DNA of 64,000 bases from Edaphochlamys debaryana. Lineage: Eukaryota > Chlorophyta > Chlorophyceae > Chlamydomonadales. Below the pieces are notes generated by a model. That model worked only from the letters and a program-made list of their open reading frames with translations, did no database searches and had not been told where the DNA came from. The position numbers and the translations under genes were made by a program. The stretch spans positions 992,001 through 1,056,000 of the forward strand of contig JAEHOE010000010.1 in the NCBI GenBank assembly GCA_016858145.1. The letters are read 5' to 3'. Positions 12,701 through 23,500 of the stretch are shown here, one piece after another (position 1 is the stretch's first letter; every line of letters begins with the position of its first letter).

Positions 12701-13357
12701 GAGGATAGTGTACTGGACTGTAACTGACGTGCCGTTGGCGCACCGAACCTGAGACGAGGAACAGATAGGGACGGGCCGGTCATTTAAGGCCTCAAGCTTT
12801 GCATCAAGCCTGGCGTAAGTAAGCCTGGGGTATGGCCGGCAGCCTTTCAGTCAGCTGAGCGGCGGTGATCGGAATTCCTAGGTCGTAATAAGGACGAGCG
12901 GGGTCAGGGTTCGTCCATCACGACAACTTAGGACTCTGTCTGCTCACCCTGTCCGCGAGATAGCTCTGGTCCATAACAGGCCATGTTGATCCCGGACCTC
13001 TGCCTCCCACAGTCACGTTGCGCGTGAGGAGAATGGGCAAGGAGTAGCTGGGGGCGGGAGGGGCGAGGGTTCAGAAGCCCGGGGGCCTCGCGTCAACGGC
13101 CGTGGCAGCTTCGGCAGGCGCGGTCCTGGCCATGGATTTCTGCCAGCAGCACTGATACCGGTGGGGACAACAACTCACCTTGCGAAATCTGACGCTCTGA
13201 GAACGACGTCAGAGGCAAACTGGATGGTGGTCACCGATGGGTTGGCCAAAGCCAACGCGAACTCCGCGCCGCTGTCCACTTCCATCACTCCATCAGTGAC
13301 GACCTGGCTCGTCGAGCGGCAGGGCGCCAAGACGAGTAGAAGCGCCAAGAGAAGCAT
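3740..13357 (-). CDS. Receptor-like protein kinase (volvocine type, TKL-like)
   Basis: Spliced from 23 exons (13179-13357, 12948-13047, 12674-12748, 12402-12511, 12037-12206, 11752-11804, 10857-11572, 10390-10646, 9883-10055, 9512-9577, 9231-9287, 8874-9062, 8638-8672, 8441-8488, 8200-8272, 8019-8063, 6600-6686, 6284-6346, 6052-6070, 5753-5853, 5363-5428, 4964-5086, 3740-4711). The phases close to 1,258 aa. Order: signal peptide, ectodomain to ~326, membrane helix ~327-352, basic stop-transfer SRRRQ, Gly/Ser-rich juxtamembrane, kinase ~612-935, then a 323-residue Gly/Pro/Ala tail. It is predicted to sit in the plasma membrane with the kinase inside. All catalytic landmarks are intact. The ligand and substrates are unknown. 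The start is set at the Met opening the signal peptide; in-frame Mets at 13450, 13474 and 13516 would bury it. Confidence 0.9.
4964..9577 (-). other. Protein kinase catalytic domain (exons 10-22)
   Basis: Landmarks in order: glycine loop GKGAYG (residues 628-633), VAVK with the ATP lysine at about 648, HPNVVRLFAA, the hinge-like PLLVMELCDTNLHSLM, HRDLKPANVLI (catalytic Asp ~790), DFGLSRL (~812), the activation-loop end GTPAYIAPE (exon 19 is only 19 nt), DLYSFGALLWTLLAGQEPW, and WEADPLRRPAAAEV. The arrangement resembles TKL/Raf-like and plant receptor kinases. A 63-residue Pro/Gly-rich exon (8874-9062) lies between the ATP lysine and the helix-C region and would loop out of the N-lobe. Confidence 0.92.
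6687..8018 (+). other. Large repeat-bearing intron 16 with an embedded plus-strand ORF
   Basis: This 1.33-kb intron is the largest in the gene and interrupts the kinase domain. Three related copies of a GC-rich unit (about 6834-6925, 6977-7020 and 7667-7735) share GTGCCGCCGGTGGGTCGG-like cores, and two continue into GCGGCCACAACCGCTGCTGC. On the strand opposite to the host gene, 7104-7322 opens with a textbook signal peptide (MRAPALLAALLLAAALFLGC, then ASA|AP) behind a good start context, but it soon becomes low-complexity. It could be a captured first exon, a fragment of a mobile element, or chance. I do not call it a gene. Confidence 0.5.
10857..13357 (-). other. Receptor kinase ectodomain and membrane helix (exons 1-7)
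   Basis: Exon 1 encodes the signal peptide MLLLALLLVLAPCRSTSQ. Exons 1-2 read on to FASDVVLRASDF and LPILLTRNVTVGG, a segment I recognise from large families of volvocine surface proteins with a pectin-lyase-like N-terminal fold (family recall, not a search). Several Cys (VRCANG, TPYCFPP, LPCVND, RRCWAHV, VLCEHL, EECVN, LGCMAV) suggest disulfides. N-glycosylation sequons occur at NVT, NGT and NDT. A Pro-rich linker (PPPQSPLPPYDGPAPP) leads to the Gly/Ala/Val/Leu membrane helix GAVVGLAVGGAVGGVAVLAL. The cytosolic side carries Ser/Arg repeats (SRGSRGSRASRGSR) and a short Cys/His cluster. Confidence 0.8.
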
Positions 13358-14065
13358 GAGCTCCGCTGAGCCTGTGAACCTGGCACGCGCGGAAACTCCG
13401 CCGCGCCTGGTTGAGCACGGACGTGCCCCGCGCTGCTGCTGGGCGGTCATTCTCCGCGCGACTTCGTGCCCCATCCTCGGCCGTCCCCGTGCCTGCCTGT
13501 GACCTGCATAGCCCACCGTTCCTACGAAACTGTCATTTAAGGAAACCTCTTAACCCGTCAGGGAATGGGGGCAGGAGTGCGGACTGCACGTAGGTCACGG
13601 AGTGCAGTCAGGCGCTATAACGAGGTGTGATGCGTTGTGAATTGCAGTGCATACGCTACTGATGCAGGTGCCGAAGTTAGGGCCGCTGGGCCGGTGGGCC
13701 CCCGCGCGGCAATGCACGGTTGATCGTGCCAGGTAGCCGAGACCTGGTGCAGTGACCAGCGAGCCATACCAAAGGTAAGACCAGGACCCTGTCATTGTGC
13801 TCTCAGCTCAAGCCACGCGGGAGGCGACCCCAGAACCCCGATGCTTACCCCTCAGGCGCCGGCGTGCATCAGCCGCGCGCCATCGCCCAGCCCCTGTGAC
13901 ACGTCTACCATATGGGGAGGGAACACACGCAATGGATGAAGCCTCCGGGCGCTGGCAAATTGTACTTCGCTGCCCAAGGCCGCGAAACGGCGCGCATAAA
14001 CCGCCGATTTGCAAGGAATAGCCCTCTTGTAACGCAGCGTGCGTCAGCGGAGCTGGGCTGGCCCG

Positions 14066-14106
14066 GCCTGGGTACGTACTACGTCGCTACGTACCTGGGC
14101 CTACCC
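14066..14106. repeat. Imperfect palindrome (short hairpin)
   Basis: The arms GGCCTGGGTACGTA and TACGTACCTGGGCC are inverted and near-perfect, separated by about a dozen bases. It could form a stable hairpin in the 3' region of the NEDD1 transcript. No function can be assigned. Confidence 0.6.
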
Positions 14107-14467
14107 GGAGCCCCTTTCCCACAGCGAACGTGCCACCCAGCGAACGTGATAAACCAATCGCCGGGGCAGCCCGCAAGGTTGGCAACGCGAACGCTAGCAA
14201 GGCAGACCTAACCAGACCTGCAGCACGTCTGGATGGGATACGGCGCAGTTCGTCAGCACTCCTGTACGGCCCTCCAGATTCTCCAATCCGCTACCCTGCA
14301 GACTCCTGAACCGGCCCGGCCTGCAGACCCATGACACAGTACAGTCCAGGACATGCGGTCGACGCAGGGTCGACATGATCGGGTCTCATGTATCGTGCGT
14401 GCTTAAGGTTTCGCCGCCGACGTCATAGGATATGAGGAGACCGCTCATCGGGCCCAGGGCCCCTAGG

Positions 14468-14549
14468 TCACCCACAGGTCTGCGTAGTTCGCGAACACGC
14501 CCTACGCCCCTCAACCAAGCGCTACGCTTCGTTGATGTCTTCTACCCCT
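14468..14549 (-). repeat. Dispersed ~85-bp repeat fragment
   Basis: This matches the reverse complement of 55022-55106 over about 82-85 bases, including CCCTCAACCAAGCGCTACGC. Both copies can be read as the peptide RPTPLNQALRFVDVFYP, but in different contexts and without a longer shared frame, so this looks like a mobile-element remnant rather than a gene. Confidence 0.75.
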
Positions 14550-14877
14550 GGCCCTTAGCAGTGTGCCCTTGCCTCTGTAGCCCCCGCCCAGGTCTGCATT
14601 CCATCGCCAGGCGGGAACTCAGTCGCCTTGTCCTCAGGAGGGTCCTGCCATGTCTGCTTTTGACTCTTCGGGTGGTCAGTGCCTGACCCGTTTCACATGC
14701 ACACACTGCGCTGCCGGAATGCACGGCTAGCATCAGCGACCTTCGCACGATTCCACACTGCCATGCGAGACTCGCACGCCTCTCACAGTACGCTCAATCT
14801 CACTGACCCCGCTGGCGGAGCGCTCCAGGCCCCTACCTCTGTCGCCGCCCCCACTCGCCGCCCCCCTTTCCCGGTAG

Positions 14878-17800
14878 CTACCAGGGCCCCCGCTGCTGCC
14901 CCAGGAGCCCGAACCGCAGGGCCGTGTTTAGCAGCCCGGACAGCTCCCCCATCTCCTTCCGCAGCGCCTCGTTCTCCCGCCGCAGGGCAGCGATATCGGC
15001 GCGCTGGGACATCTGCAGGGCTCGGGGCAGGGCAGGGCTGTCAGCTTGCGGGCGGGCGGACAGGAAGGCCACTGCGGATTGGAGGTGTGGAGGTGCCCCC
15101 GCGAGGAGGCCCCCCGCAATGCGCAACGGTGATTGGTGGGATCCTGACGGCAATCCTGTGTGTCCCCCTGCGGGAACGCGGTCCCCCTCCGCTCCCCGCG
15201 CACCTCGCTGGTGACTGCCTGCCGCACCATGTCCGCCTGCAGCCCGTGGACCAGGTCGCGCATCTCCTGCGGAGGGGGCAGGCGGAGCGGGGGGAGGTCA
15301 GCGGGCGGTTGGAACGGAGCGGGATCACGTAGGCAGGCGGGGCGGGGGAGGTCGGAAGGGGTGCAGGGGGTGCGGGCGGGACACGGTGCGCAGGCCGGGG
15401 AGACGAGCCATGAGTCTTGCGCCCCAGTGACAGGTCTCGCTGCTAGTTCTGCGCAAGGTCATGCATCTGGCGCAGGGTGCGGTACGCAGGACGAGGTGCC
15501 TGCCCCCAACGTGGGTCGCTGTCCTTGCACATGTCTGCAACACCCCCGTTGCTGGACACCACGTGCAGCCATGTCGCGGGGCTCGCCCCACGCGTGCCTT
15601 CCCTCCTCTCCAACACCCATCCCACCCACCCCCGGCGGCTGTCCCACACCTGCCGGAAGTCGTCCAGGTATCCCCGCAGCGCCGCAGCCGAGAACCCCTC
15701 CCCGCCCGCCCCCGCGGCACCGCCCAGGGGCACGCCCGCGCCTGCGGGCAGGCGCCCCGGCGGCAGGCCGGCTCGGGGGCTCTGCACCCTGCGGCCGGGG
15801 GGATACAGGGGCGCAACCACACCAGCACTACTCAGCCAACAGCCACAAGGGTGTCGTGGGACAAGCGGGCCCCCACGCAACTAAGCTGGACCCCAGGCTG
15901 ACCCTTGATCTGTCATATCGGCAGCCCCCGTGGCAGGCACTTGCAGGGGCAGAGCCGGGCAGAGGTAAGCGGCCCTCGCGCCCCGACGCATGCGCGCCCC
16001 GACCCACTTTGAAGGCGAGGCCATGGGCGAGGCCGCCGCTTCCGCCCGGATCAGCCCTGCCGGCGAGGGCGGACCGTGCGCGTCCGCAGCATCCGGCAGT
16101 AGGAGCACTGGCCCCGGGCCCGGAGGGGGCGCCAGCGGGGGCGGCGCGAGGCCCCGGTCCCCCGTGTCCGACGGGCGCCGGCCCGTGGGCAAGGGTAGGT
16201 GGTGGGGCATGGGCGCCGAGCCCTGCCGCGAGGCGAGAATGCCCTGACCAGAGGGGCCCGCGGGGCCGGAGGGGCCCTGGGTGAGGGACGGCCGCTGGGG
16301 CGCTGCGGAGGCGGCGAGCGCGGAGCCCGGGCCGGCAGCGGCGGGAGGCCCGTCGGGCGCCGGCGCTGCCGGCAACGGCCTGGCGTCCAGGGCGCCCGCA
16401 CCCGTGCCGGAGAGGCGACGCGGCGCTGCAGGGAGCGGCGTGGAAGCGGATGGGGTGGTTGTCCAGGGCTTCAGATAAGCGATGCGAAGCTGAGGACAAG
16501 CCCTGCTTGGGTGCGGCCGGACCGGTGCCCCAAGCCCCCAACACACGCGTTTCCGGGCACTCAGGGCGCACATGGCCCTGCCCCCCCACCCTACCACGCC
16601 CGCACCCCAAGCCCCACCCACCTGCTGCCGACTCCGCCGTGTCCCCCTGCCCCTGCGCCGCCGGGGGCTCCGGGGCCGCCCCGCTGCTGCTGGGCAGGGG
16701 CGCGTCGCGGCTGTCCCGCCCCACGCTGCCGTCCCGGGAGTCACGGGACTCGCGGTCCCTGGGGACCGGGAAGCGGGGCGGGGGAAGAAGCTATACGCGG
16801 GCGAGGCACCCTGAATCCGATGCACGGAGGAGTTGGCGCACATGCTCCGTCCCACCTGCCCTTGTCGTTTCGCCCCAACCGTCCCACGCTGCCGTGCCCA
16901 GCGGCCTCCAGGCCAGCGCCCACCCCCCGTCCCACCCACCCTCTCCGCCCCTCTCCCCCCCCAAACACACCTAGCCCTCACGAAGGCCACGTCCGCCACG
17001 TCCAGGTGCGTGCCCATGTCCACCACCCGGATCAGGCGGGAGATGCCCTGGGGAGAGGGAGTCCGGGCAGCGAGGGGGGGGGTTTAGTACCGTAGGCAGG
17101 CCGCAGTCAGCACGCCGCCTCCGGCCCACGCCAAGCCCCGGCCCAACCTCCGCAGCCCGCCCCACCCGCCACCCACCACCCACCTGCTGATGCGTCACCA
17201 GATCGCTCACGCTGAAGACCCCCACGCGCCCGTCTGGAGGCAGGGGGGGCGAACACACAGGGCCAGGGCTAGGGCCGGGGCCGCAGGGGTCGGCATCCCC
17301 ACCGCATGCAGCATCCCGTCCCGTCCCGTCCCCACCAAAGCGTACTCCGCTCCGGCTGTCATGTCCGCCCCCCCCCCCCCCAACTGCCCTTCCCGTGCTC
17401 CCTTCCCGCGCTCCACCCACCTTTCGTCCCCACCGCCGCCACCTGTCCGTCCTCCCGCATGGCCAGCATGGACACCGACACCTGCAGCTCCACCACCAGC
17501 TCGCTCTGGAGGGGAGGGGTGGGGGGGTGGGGGTGGATAGCGGGTGGGGAGGAAGAAGTACAAGAGGGGAGGGGCGGGGTGTGGTTATGCAAAGTGGGCG
17601 ACCCCGCGCCGCCTGCCCATGATGCGCCATCGGCCGGCCAACGCCCTCGCAGATGCGCAAGCTGCTTGCTGGGCGGAGGCATAGTGTGGCAGCCTCCGGA
17701 CCGGGCATTGTGCTCTGCTCCGCACCACACCGAATCGCGCCGCACCTTGACCGTGGGGAAGCTGCGCAGGTCCGAGGCCACCAGCATGCCGTTGTCGGAG

Positions 17801-19667
17801 ACGGAGAGGAGGATGTCGGAGGGCACCTGGCGGGAAGGCGAGGGGGGAAGAGGAGGAGCGGGAGCAAAAGGTGGTGTCGCGAGGGAGGCCTGGACGGCGA
17901 TGTGATGAGGGAGGCTGGAAGGGAAGCCTGTCCTCGCGGGCTGCAACCCGATGGTTAGGGCGGGCTCGTATCGCCAAGGGTCCCACCGATCGCCCGCTTG
18001 CCTGCTTGAAGGGCGCGAAGCCCACGCCCATGACCCTCCCCTTGTGCTTGGTGGGCATGACCACCGGGCCTGGGGGTGGGGTGACGGCAGTCGGGGTCAT
18101 CCGATGAGATAATTGCGGGCCCCATTCCGGGCAGCCTAGAGCGGAGCGGCCACAAGTGCAAGGGACCACCGCCGAACCCACACGCCGGGGGAAGTGGGCT
18201 CAACCAGCTCCCCCTGACCCCAGGGCGATGTGACGTGCGGTGGCGGCGGCCCCACCTCCCCTGCCACCCCGCCGCACCTTGCACCTGCTGCCCGAGGGTC
18301 CACACCAGTGTGTGCCCGTCGTCCGAGCCCGCGGCCAGCCTGCAGCGCGAGGGACACGGAGGCCGGGTCTCAGTCACCTGCATCAGTAACCCTATCGCCA
18401 CCTGCCAATATCTGGCCCCTACGCCACAGCCGGGAACCCGCCCCGGCCCTTTCCACCGCCGCTGCCTCCGCTCCCCTGCCACTCCCTCTTCGCTCGGTGC
18501 AAGGCCTCCCTTCCGGTTTCTCGCTGGCGGGTCACACCGCATGCCCCCACCACACCCCCATCCAGGAGCAGGCTCTCGGCGCAGGCGCCGTGTCCGCACC
18601 TGAGGGGCTTGGTGGACTGCGAGAAGGCCAGGCAGCGCTTGGGCGACACCATGGCCGCGCCGCCCGGCAGCGCGCCCAGGGTGGCCCGGTGCGAGGCGCA
18701 GATCTCGTGCAGGTACACGGTGCCGGCGGAGCTTGGGAAGGGGCACGGAGGGTTAGGGGGAAGGGGGGACGTTGGGTGTGAGGAACGTTAAGAGGGATGG
18801 GGAAGGAACAGGGACGGGGACGTGCGAGGGCTACGTCGTCATACACTGCTGCGGTAGGCTCAGGGGGGGAGGGAAGTATGAGAGGTCCGGGCCTGCCGGG
18901 CAGGCCGCGGGGCAACCCGGTCCCCGCTGTCTTGGCCCTCTAACCCTTGAGCCGCGTGCTATGCCCAGGGAGCTTGATGGAAGGAAGTAAGCGCTGGTCC
19001 GGCTCACTTGGAAGTGGCCATGTGGGGGGAGTTGGGTGAGGCGACCATGGCGATGATGTGCCGGTCGTGGTCCTGCAGAGAGATGAGCTTGTTGGCCGCC
19101 TCGGGCCTGCCGGCCGTCACCTGTCAGGGTGCACAGAGGCGTCCGGGCTCGATCAGCAAGGAAAGCGTAAACCTGCTGTGCGGGCTACAAGGGTGCTTCA
19201 GTAGAACACGGGTAAGACTGGCCCCCAGCTCCCTCCCCTCAACATCGTGCGGGTTTTGCCTGTCCGGCTTCGCCCCCTCCCCGTCCCGACGCCCCCGGTG
19301 CGAGCTTTGCAAGCACTGCCGAGCGCCTCTGTCTCACCATGAGCTGGCCCAGGTCATAGACGTGGAGGGTGCCTGGGATGTTCTGCTGGACGACCACCAC
19401 GCATTTCCCATCCCCCGCCAGTCGCGCGATGATGGGCCCCGGGAGCGACAGCAGTGCTACTCCCGGCTCCTTAAGCTTGTCCATGATGTGGACGGACATT
19501 GTCCCGCCTTGCGTCGTGAGGAAACCTTTGCCATTCTTCAGTGTGTTGACCGAACTGAATGCTTGCTGGGCGCTGTCCTGCCAGTCAGCGATTACTTTCT
19601 GGTGAACATCTTGCCTGAATAGCTTTATGGCCGTGTTGCTCACGGCCGTGAAGCGGAGGTCAGCCAT
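14878..19667 (-). CDS. NEDD1: NEDD1 orthologue (gamma-tubulin complex recruitment WD40 protein)
   Basis: 14 exons (19338-19667, 19008-19120, 18600-18731, 18278-18339, 18002-18069, 17746-17826, 17421-17505, 17184-17233, 16971-17047, 16622-16758, 16008-16425, 15650-15788, 15204-15266, 14878-15012) give 629 aa, near the usual ~660. The N-terminal ~330 residues form WD40 blades (e.g. GSDDGHTLVWTLG, SVSDNGMLVASDLRS, REDGQVAAVGTKDGRVGVFS). A Pro/Ser/Ala-rich linker follows. The C-terminus has the diagnostic helix LDDFRQEMRDLVHGLQADM (~560-578) and a coiled coil RRENEALRKEMGEL. NEDD1 binds the gamma-tubulin ring complex through this helix and targets it to centrosomes and spindles. Intron 5 begins GCAAGC after CAG (GC-AG) unless a GT 15 nt downstream is used, adding five residues. 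Exon 11 starts at 16425; a closer acceptor breaks phase. Divergent from ATM. Confidence 0.9.
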
Positions 19668-20558
19668 GTCGAGTATTGCAAACTACATAGACGCAGTAGG
19701 CGACTGAACTATGGGGGCAAATAGTCGTTCCAGGTAAGACAGCGACTCACACTCGCTGAGCACGAGCTCCTCGGCGAGACCATACCAGTTTGAATGCGTG
19801 CCGGGGTTTGGGTTTCGACAGCTGCATTCCGCCGTTGCCCCCTCGCCCCCCGGCTGAGGCCGTCGACCGCCGTACCGCCCACAGCGCGTCTTTCGAGCCT
19901 GCAACACCAGCATACTCTGAACTAAGACGCTCAGCATGTTCCGGGCAGAGGATTTCCGGGCCATTCACTGGTGCCGTGGTGGGAGTCGACCCCTTCTTAC
20001 TCCTACTCGCCCGGCCGCGGCGGCCGCGCGATGGCAAACCTTCAACGGGCCACGCCTCACCCCCAGTCCCCCCTGCCGTCCCTGCTCTACCAAGGAACAC
20101 CTTCCTGACACGCGTGCGTGTGCTGGCCGGCCTATGCACGCTGCTCGCGGGGCCGTGGCCTGCCGTGGGCAGGCTTGGTGTCCCGTCAGCCAGCCCTCAG
20201 CTGCTGACGGCGCTCCTTAAGCATATTGGGCGTGGTTTCAAGGGAGGCTGTGACGCTCTCTGTCACCAGGGAAGGCCGGGGGAGGGGGGTCGAGTACCTG
20301 CGGGAGAGTGGGGGAGGCGCGGGTGGCAGCGCTGATGCACGACCATTGACACGGAGCGCCAACAAACTGTGTACACCTTCCGTTCTCGAGCTCCAAGCCC
20401 TGTTGCGTGACACACTGACGATTGGCGCGCTTCTCGCGCAGCGACACCCGCAGCACCTCCGGGCGCCGCTATGTGCAAAGATCGCAGCTAGGAATGAGTA
20501 GCACTTTGTAGGTAAGCTTAGCGGCCTCGGAGCATCACGGACTGACCGGGCTTCCGCG
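19668..20558. promoter_or_regulatory. Shared divergent promoter interval of NEDD1 and ATM
   Basis: These 891 bases separate the start codons of two head-to-head genes and must contain both 5' UTRs and both promoters. No TATA box stands out on either strand, as is common for housekeeping and cell-cycle genes. The distance is compatible with a bidirectional promoter, but transcript starts cannot be read from sequence. Confidence 0.55.
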
Positions 20559-23500
20559 ATGGCGTCAGCTGCGGAGACCCAGCTCGGCGAGGTGCGGGCC
20601 AAACTGGAGAGCGACAAGGTCACCTCCCGAAAGGTGCGAGCGGGGTCGCGGCCGCGCTAAGCGCAACCACGGCAGCGGGGATGGGGGGGGGGCACCAAGC
20701 GCCGAGGGGCCGAGTGCCGGCTGTTTGGGAGGACCGGAGCGGGCCCGGCGCAGAGGCTGCCCCCTCGAGGGCGGCCTGCATTGGCGGGCGGGGCCTGCAG
20801 GCTCCTGGACACGCAGGCCGGTTGCAGCTCCGTGGGGTGTGAGGGGACCTCCGTGGGGGACCACGGTACAAGCGACGGAGCCCAGCCCCCTGCCCCCCTC
20901 TCCACCCATCCCTGCCTGCGACCCCCCCAGGAGGGGATCAGGCTCCTGACCAGCACCCTGGACAGCGCACAGGTGCGCGGGCTGCCCCCCTGGCCCCCCT
21001 GTGCCCACTGCCCTGACCGGCTGGATGGGAGGGCGCCACCCGCAGCCGCCATGCCGGGGGCACCACAGCGCGGGCAGGGGGGCGGAGGCTGGGGCCCAGC
21101 CCTGGCAAACTCACGTGTTTAGTGACGCTTGAGACCTGTAGAGCGCCGCCAATTACGCCCTCTCTTCTTTCCCCCCCGTGGCCTCAGGCGCTGCAGCTGC
21201 TGGATGCCCACACGGCGCGCATGTGGCCCCACGAGAAGGCCAAGAAGGGTGGGTGGCGCCAGGCTCAAAGGGGGAACACGGAGAGCAGATGGTTGCAAGG
21301 GTTGCAGGAGGATGCACATCAGCTAGGCTAAAGCTCCTCCCACCCAGGTCTCTCCTTTAAGCCCCTGTCCCCACCCCTATCTGCTCCTCTGCCCCATGTG
21401 CGCCCCCTTTCCTTCCAGTCACCACCTGGCCGGGCCTGCTCCGCCTCTACCTGGCCTTCCTCGAGCGGGAGGTGGCGGCGCACGGGGCGGCGGCGGAGCG
21501 GGGCGGTGGAGGCGGGGGCCGCTCGGGGCGCGGCGGCGGCGGCGCCTCCGCTGCCGCCAAGCTGCCGGACACTGTGCGACTACTGCGGAAGCTGGTGGCC
21601 GCGGCGGATGACGGACAGAGGGCGGGTGAGGGGCGGGGGTGGCGCTTGGGTGGGGCCAGGATTGAGCAAGCGTTGCGGGGGCAAAAGGGGCCTGGACGTT
21701 GCGCACCCGACGGGCTCCCGATGCCCAGAGGGCGGGTGAGGGGGTTGGGGGTTGGGGGGGTGCATGGGTAGGGGCAGCCGGGAGGGCAGGAGTGGCAAAG
21801 GCGGGAGGATTGTGAGGAGGGGCTCGGCTGGTCAGCAGAGCGAGGGTGGGGAGCGTCCCACCCCCCGGAAGGGCTCCCGTGTCCCTCTCCGACCCGGTGC
21901 CTCCCCACTGCCCTCACCCACCTACCCCGCAGGCCGGCGCGGTGTCATGGCGCTGCTGGCGGGGCGGCTGTGGGAGCACGTGGGGGGCATGCTGGCGGTG
22001 AGGGGGGGGCGGGTGGTAACGGCCCCCTGCGCCTTCGGTCTGGGGTTACCGGTGCAGGCTTCGGGGTAGGAACCCGCACAGCTGCGCCCTCTGGCCGCTG
22101 CTCACCCGGGTCCCTCATCCCATCCATCCCAACCACCTGCCCCCATCCACCTCCATCCGTCCCCCGGCTCCCCGCCCCCAGGACCCGGGCCTGCTGGGCT
22201 CCCCCCTGGGCCCCGAGTACCTGGGGCTGCTGCAGCGGCACCTGCTGCCCTCGGCGGAGGCGGCGCGTCTGCTCACCCCCGCACTGGCAGACGGTGGGGG
22301 ACACAGGGCTGGGGGGGGAGGGGGTCCTGTACGGTGGATGCTGCGTGCGGGCGGCGGAGGGTGGGGGCGTGGAGAGCTGGTCAGTCCACGGCGGGTCAAG
22401 GGTGATGTGTGTCTCGGGAAGGCGTGCCTTGGGAGGGTGCTGGCGTGCCAGTGACTGCTGCTCCGGCGTTGGTCCGTCTCACCCTCCGCCCCTCCCGTCC
22501 CGCCCCGCAGGCCTGCTGTCGTCCTTCTGTGCGGCCCTGGAGCGAATGGCGGGGGAACACGCGGCGGGGGACTCGCTGTCGGCGGCCGTGGCCGGAGACG
22601 CTCAGGTCTGCACGGCTGTGTGGGAGTGGGCAGGGAGCCTACCAGGGACCGGCCGCTGGGAGAGGGGTGCATCAGGTCGTCACAGCCGACCACGCGCGCA
22701 TCCTCGCTCCTCACACACGCAGCCCCTGACGCACCGCCCTGAACAGGTCCGTACCCTCTGAGCCCTGTTGCTTCTCTTCCCTCCCCTACTGCCTCCCTCC
22801 CTCCCCCAGTCCTACCTGCGAGTGGTGACTCTGCTCCTGGCCGTGTGGCCGGGGGACTTGCTGCCCGCGCACCGGGAGGCGGCGGCGGGGGCCCTGGCGA
22901 CGGTGGCGGAGTGGCTGAGCGCTGCAGGGTGGGTGCTGCGGCGCGGGGTGCCGGCTTCGGGCCAGTCTCCGGGTCAGACTAGCCATGGCGAACCCATATG
23001 ACCGTGCTGGTCGCGGGATGTCCTGGATGGCACTACCCAGTCTACAGCAGATCCCCCAGTCCTCTCGCCACTCCCGAAGCTGCCACTGCTGTGCCCCTCT
23101 CTCACACTCCTTCCGCGCAGGGAGGCCGGCCGCGTGGCTCTGGCGCTGCTGGGGGCGGCGGAGGCACTGCTGTCCGCGGGGGCGGGGCTGGACGGCATAG
23201 GGGGCGCAGGCCCGGGCCCGGCAGCAGCAGCGGCAGCCCGCGGGGCCGCAGGCGCTCCGGGCCCCTCCCCGGGCCTGGCCGCCCGGCTGCACGCCCCCAT
23301 GCGGCCCCTGCTCCGGCGCTGCTGGGGCCTGGCGGGGCGCACCCCGGGGCTGCGGGTGCGTGGGGCGTGGGTTGGGCAGGGCGCATAGCGGCAGCGGGGA
23401 TGCCGGCTGCAGTGGGCGCTGTGGAGATATATTAGAAACTTAGACGCCCACCGCCCACCGTCCCCACCTTACTTGGCCTCCGCCGCCCCCCAGGAGGGTG

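Larger units (their letters stand above)
13358..14877. other. Intergenic region between receptor kinase and NEDD1
   Basis: This holds the promoter and 5' UTR of the receptor kinase and the 3' UTR of NEDD1, both on the minus strand. No TGTAA on the minus strand was found by eye. It contains a palindrome at 14066-14106 and a dispersed-repeat fragment at 14468-14549. No gene is supported. Confidence 0.5.

Noticed and set aside
16425..16488. NEDD1 exon 11 starting at the acceptor near 16487
   Set aside because: That acceptor puts the Pro/Ala linker out of frame with the LDDFRQ exon; the acceptor before 16425 restores phase across exons 10-12.
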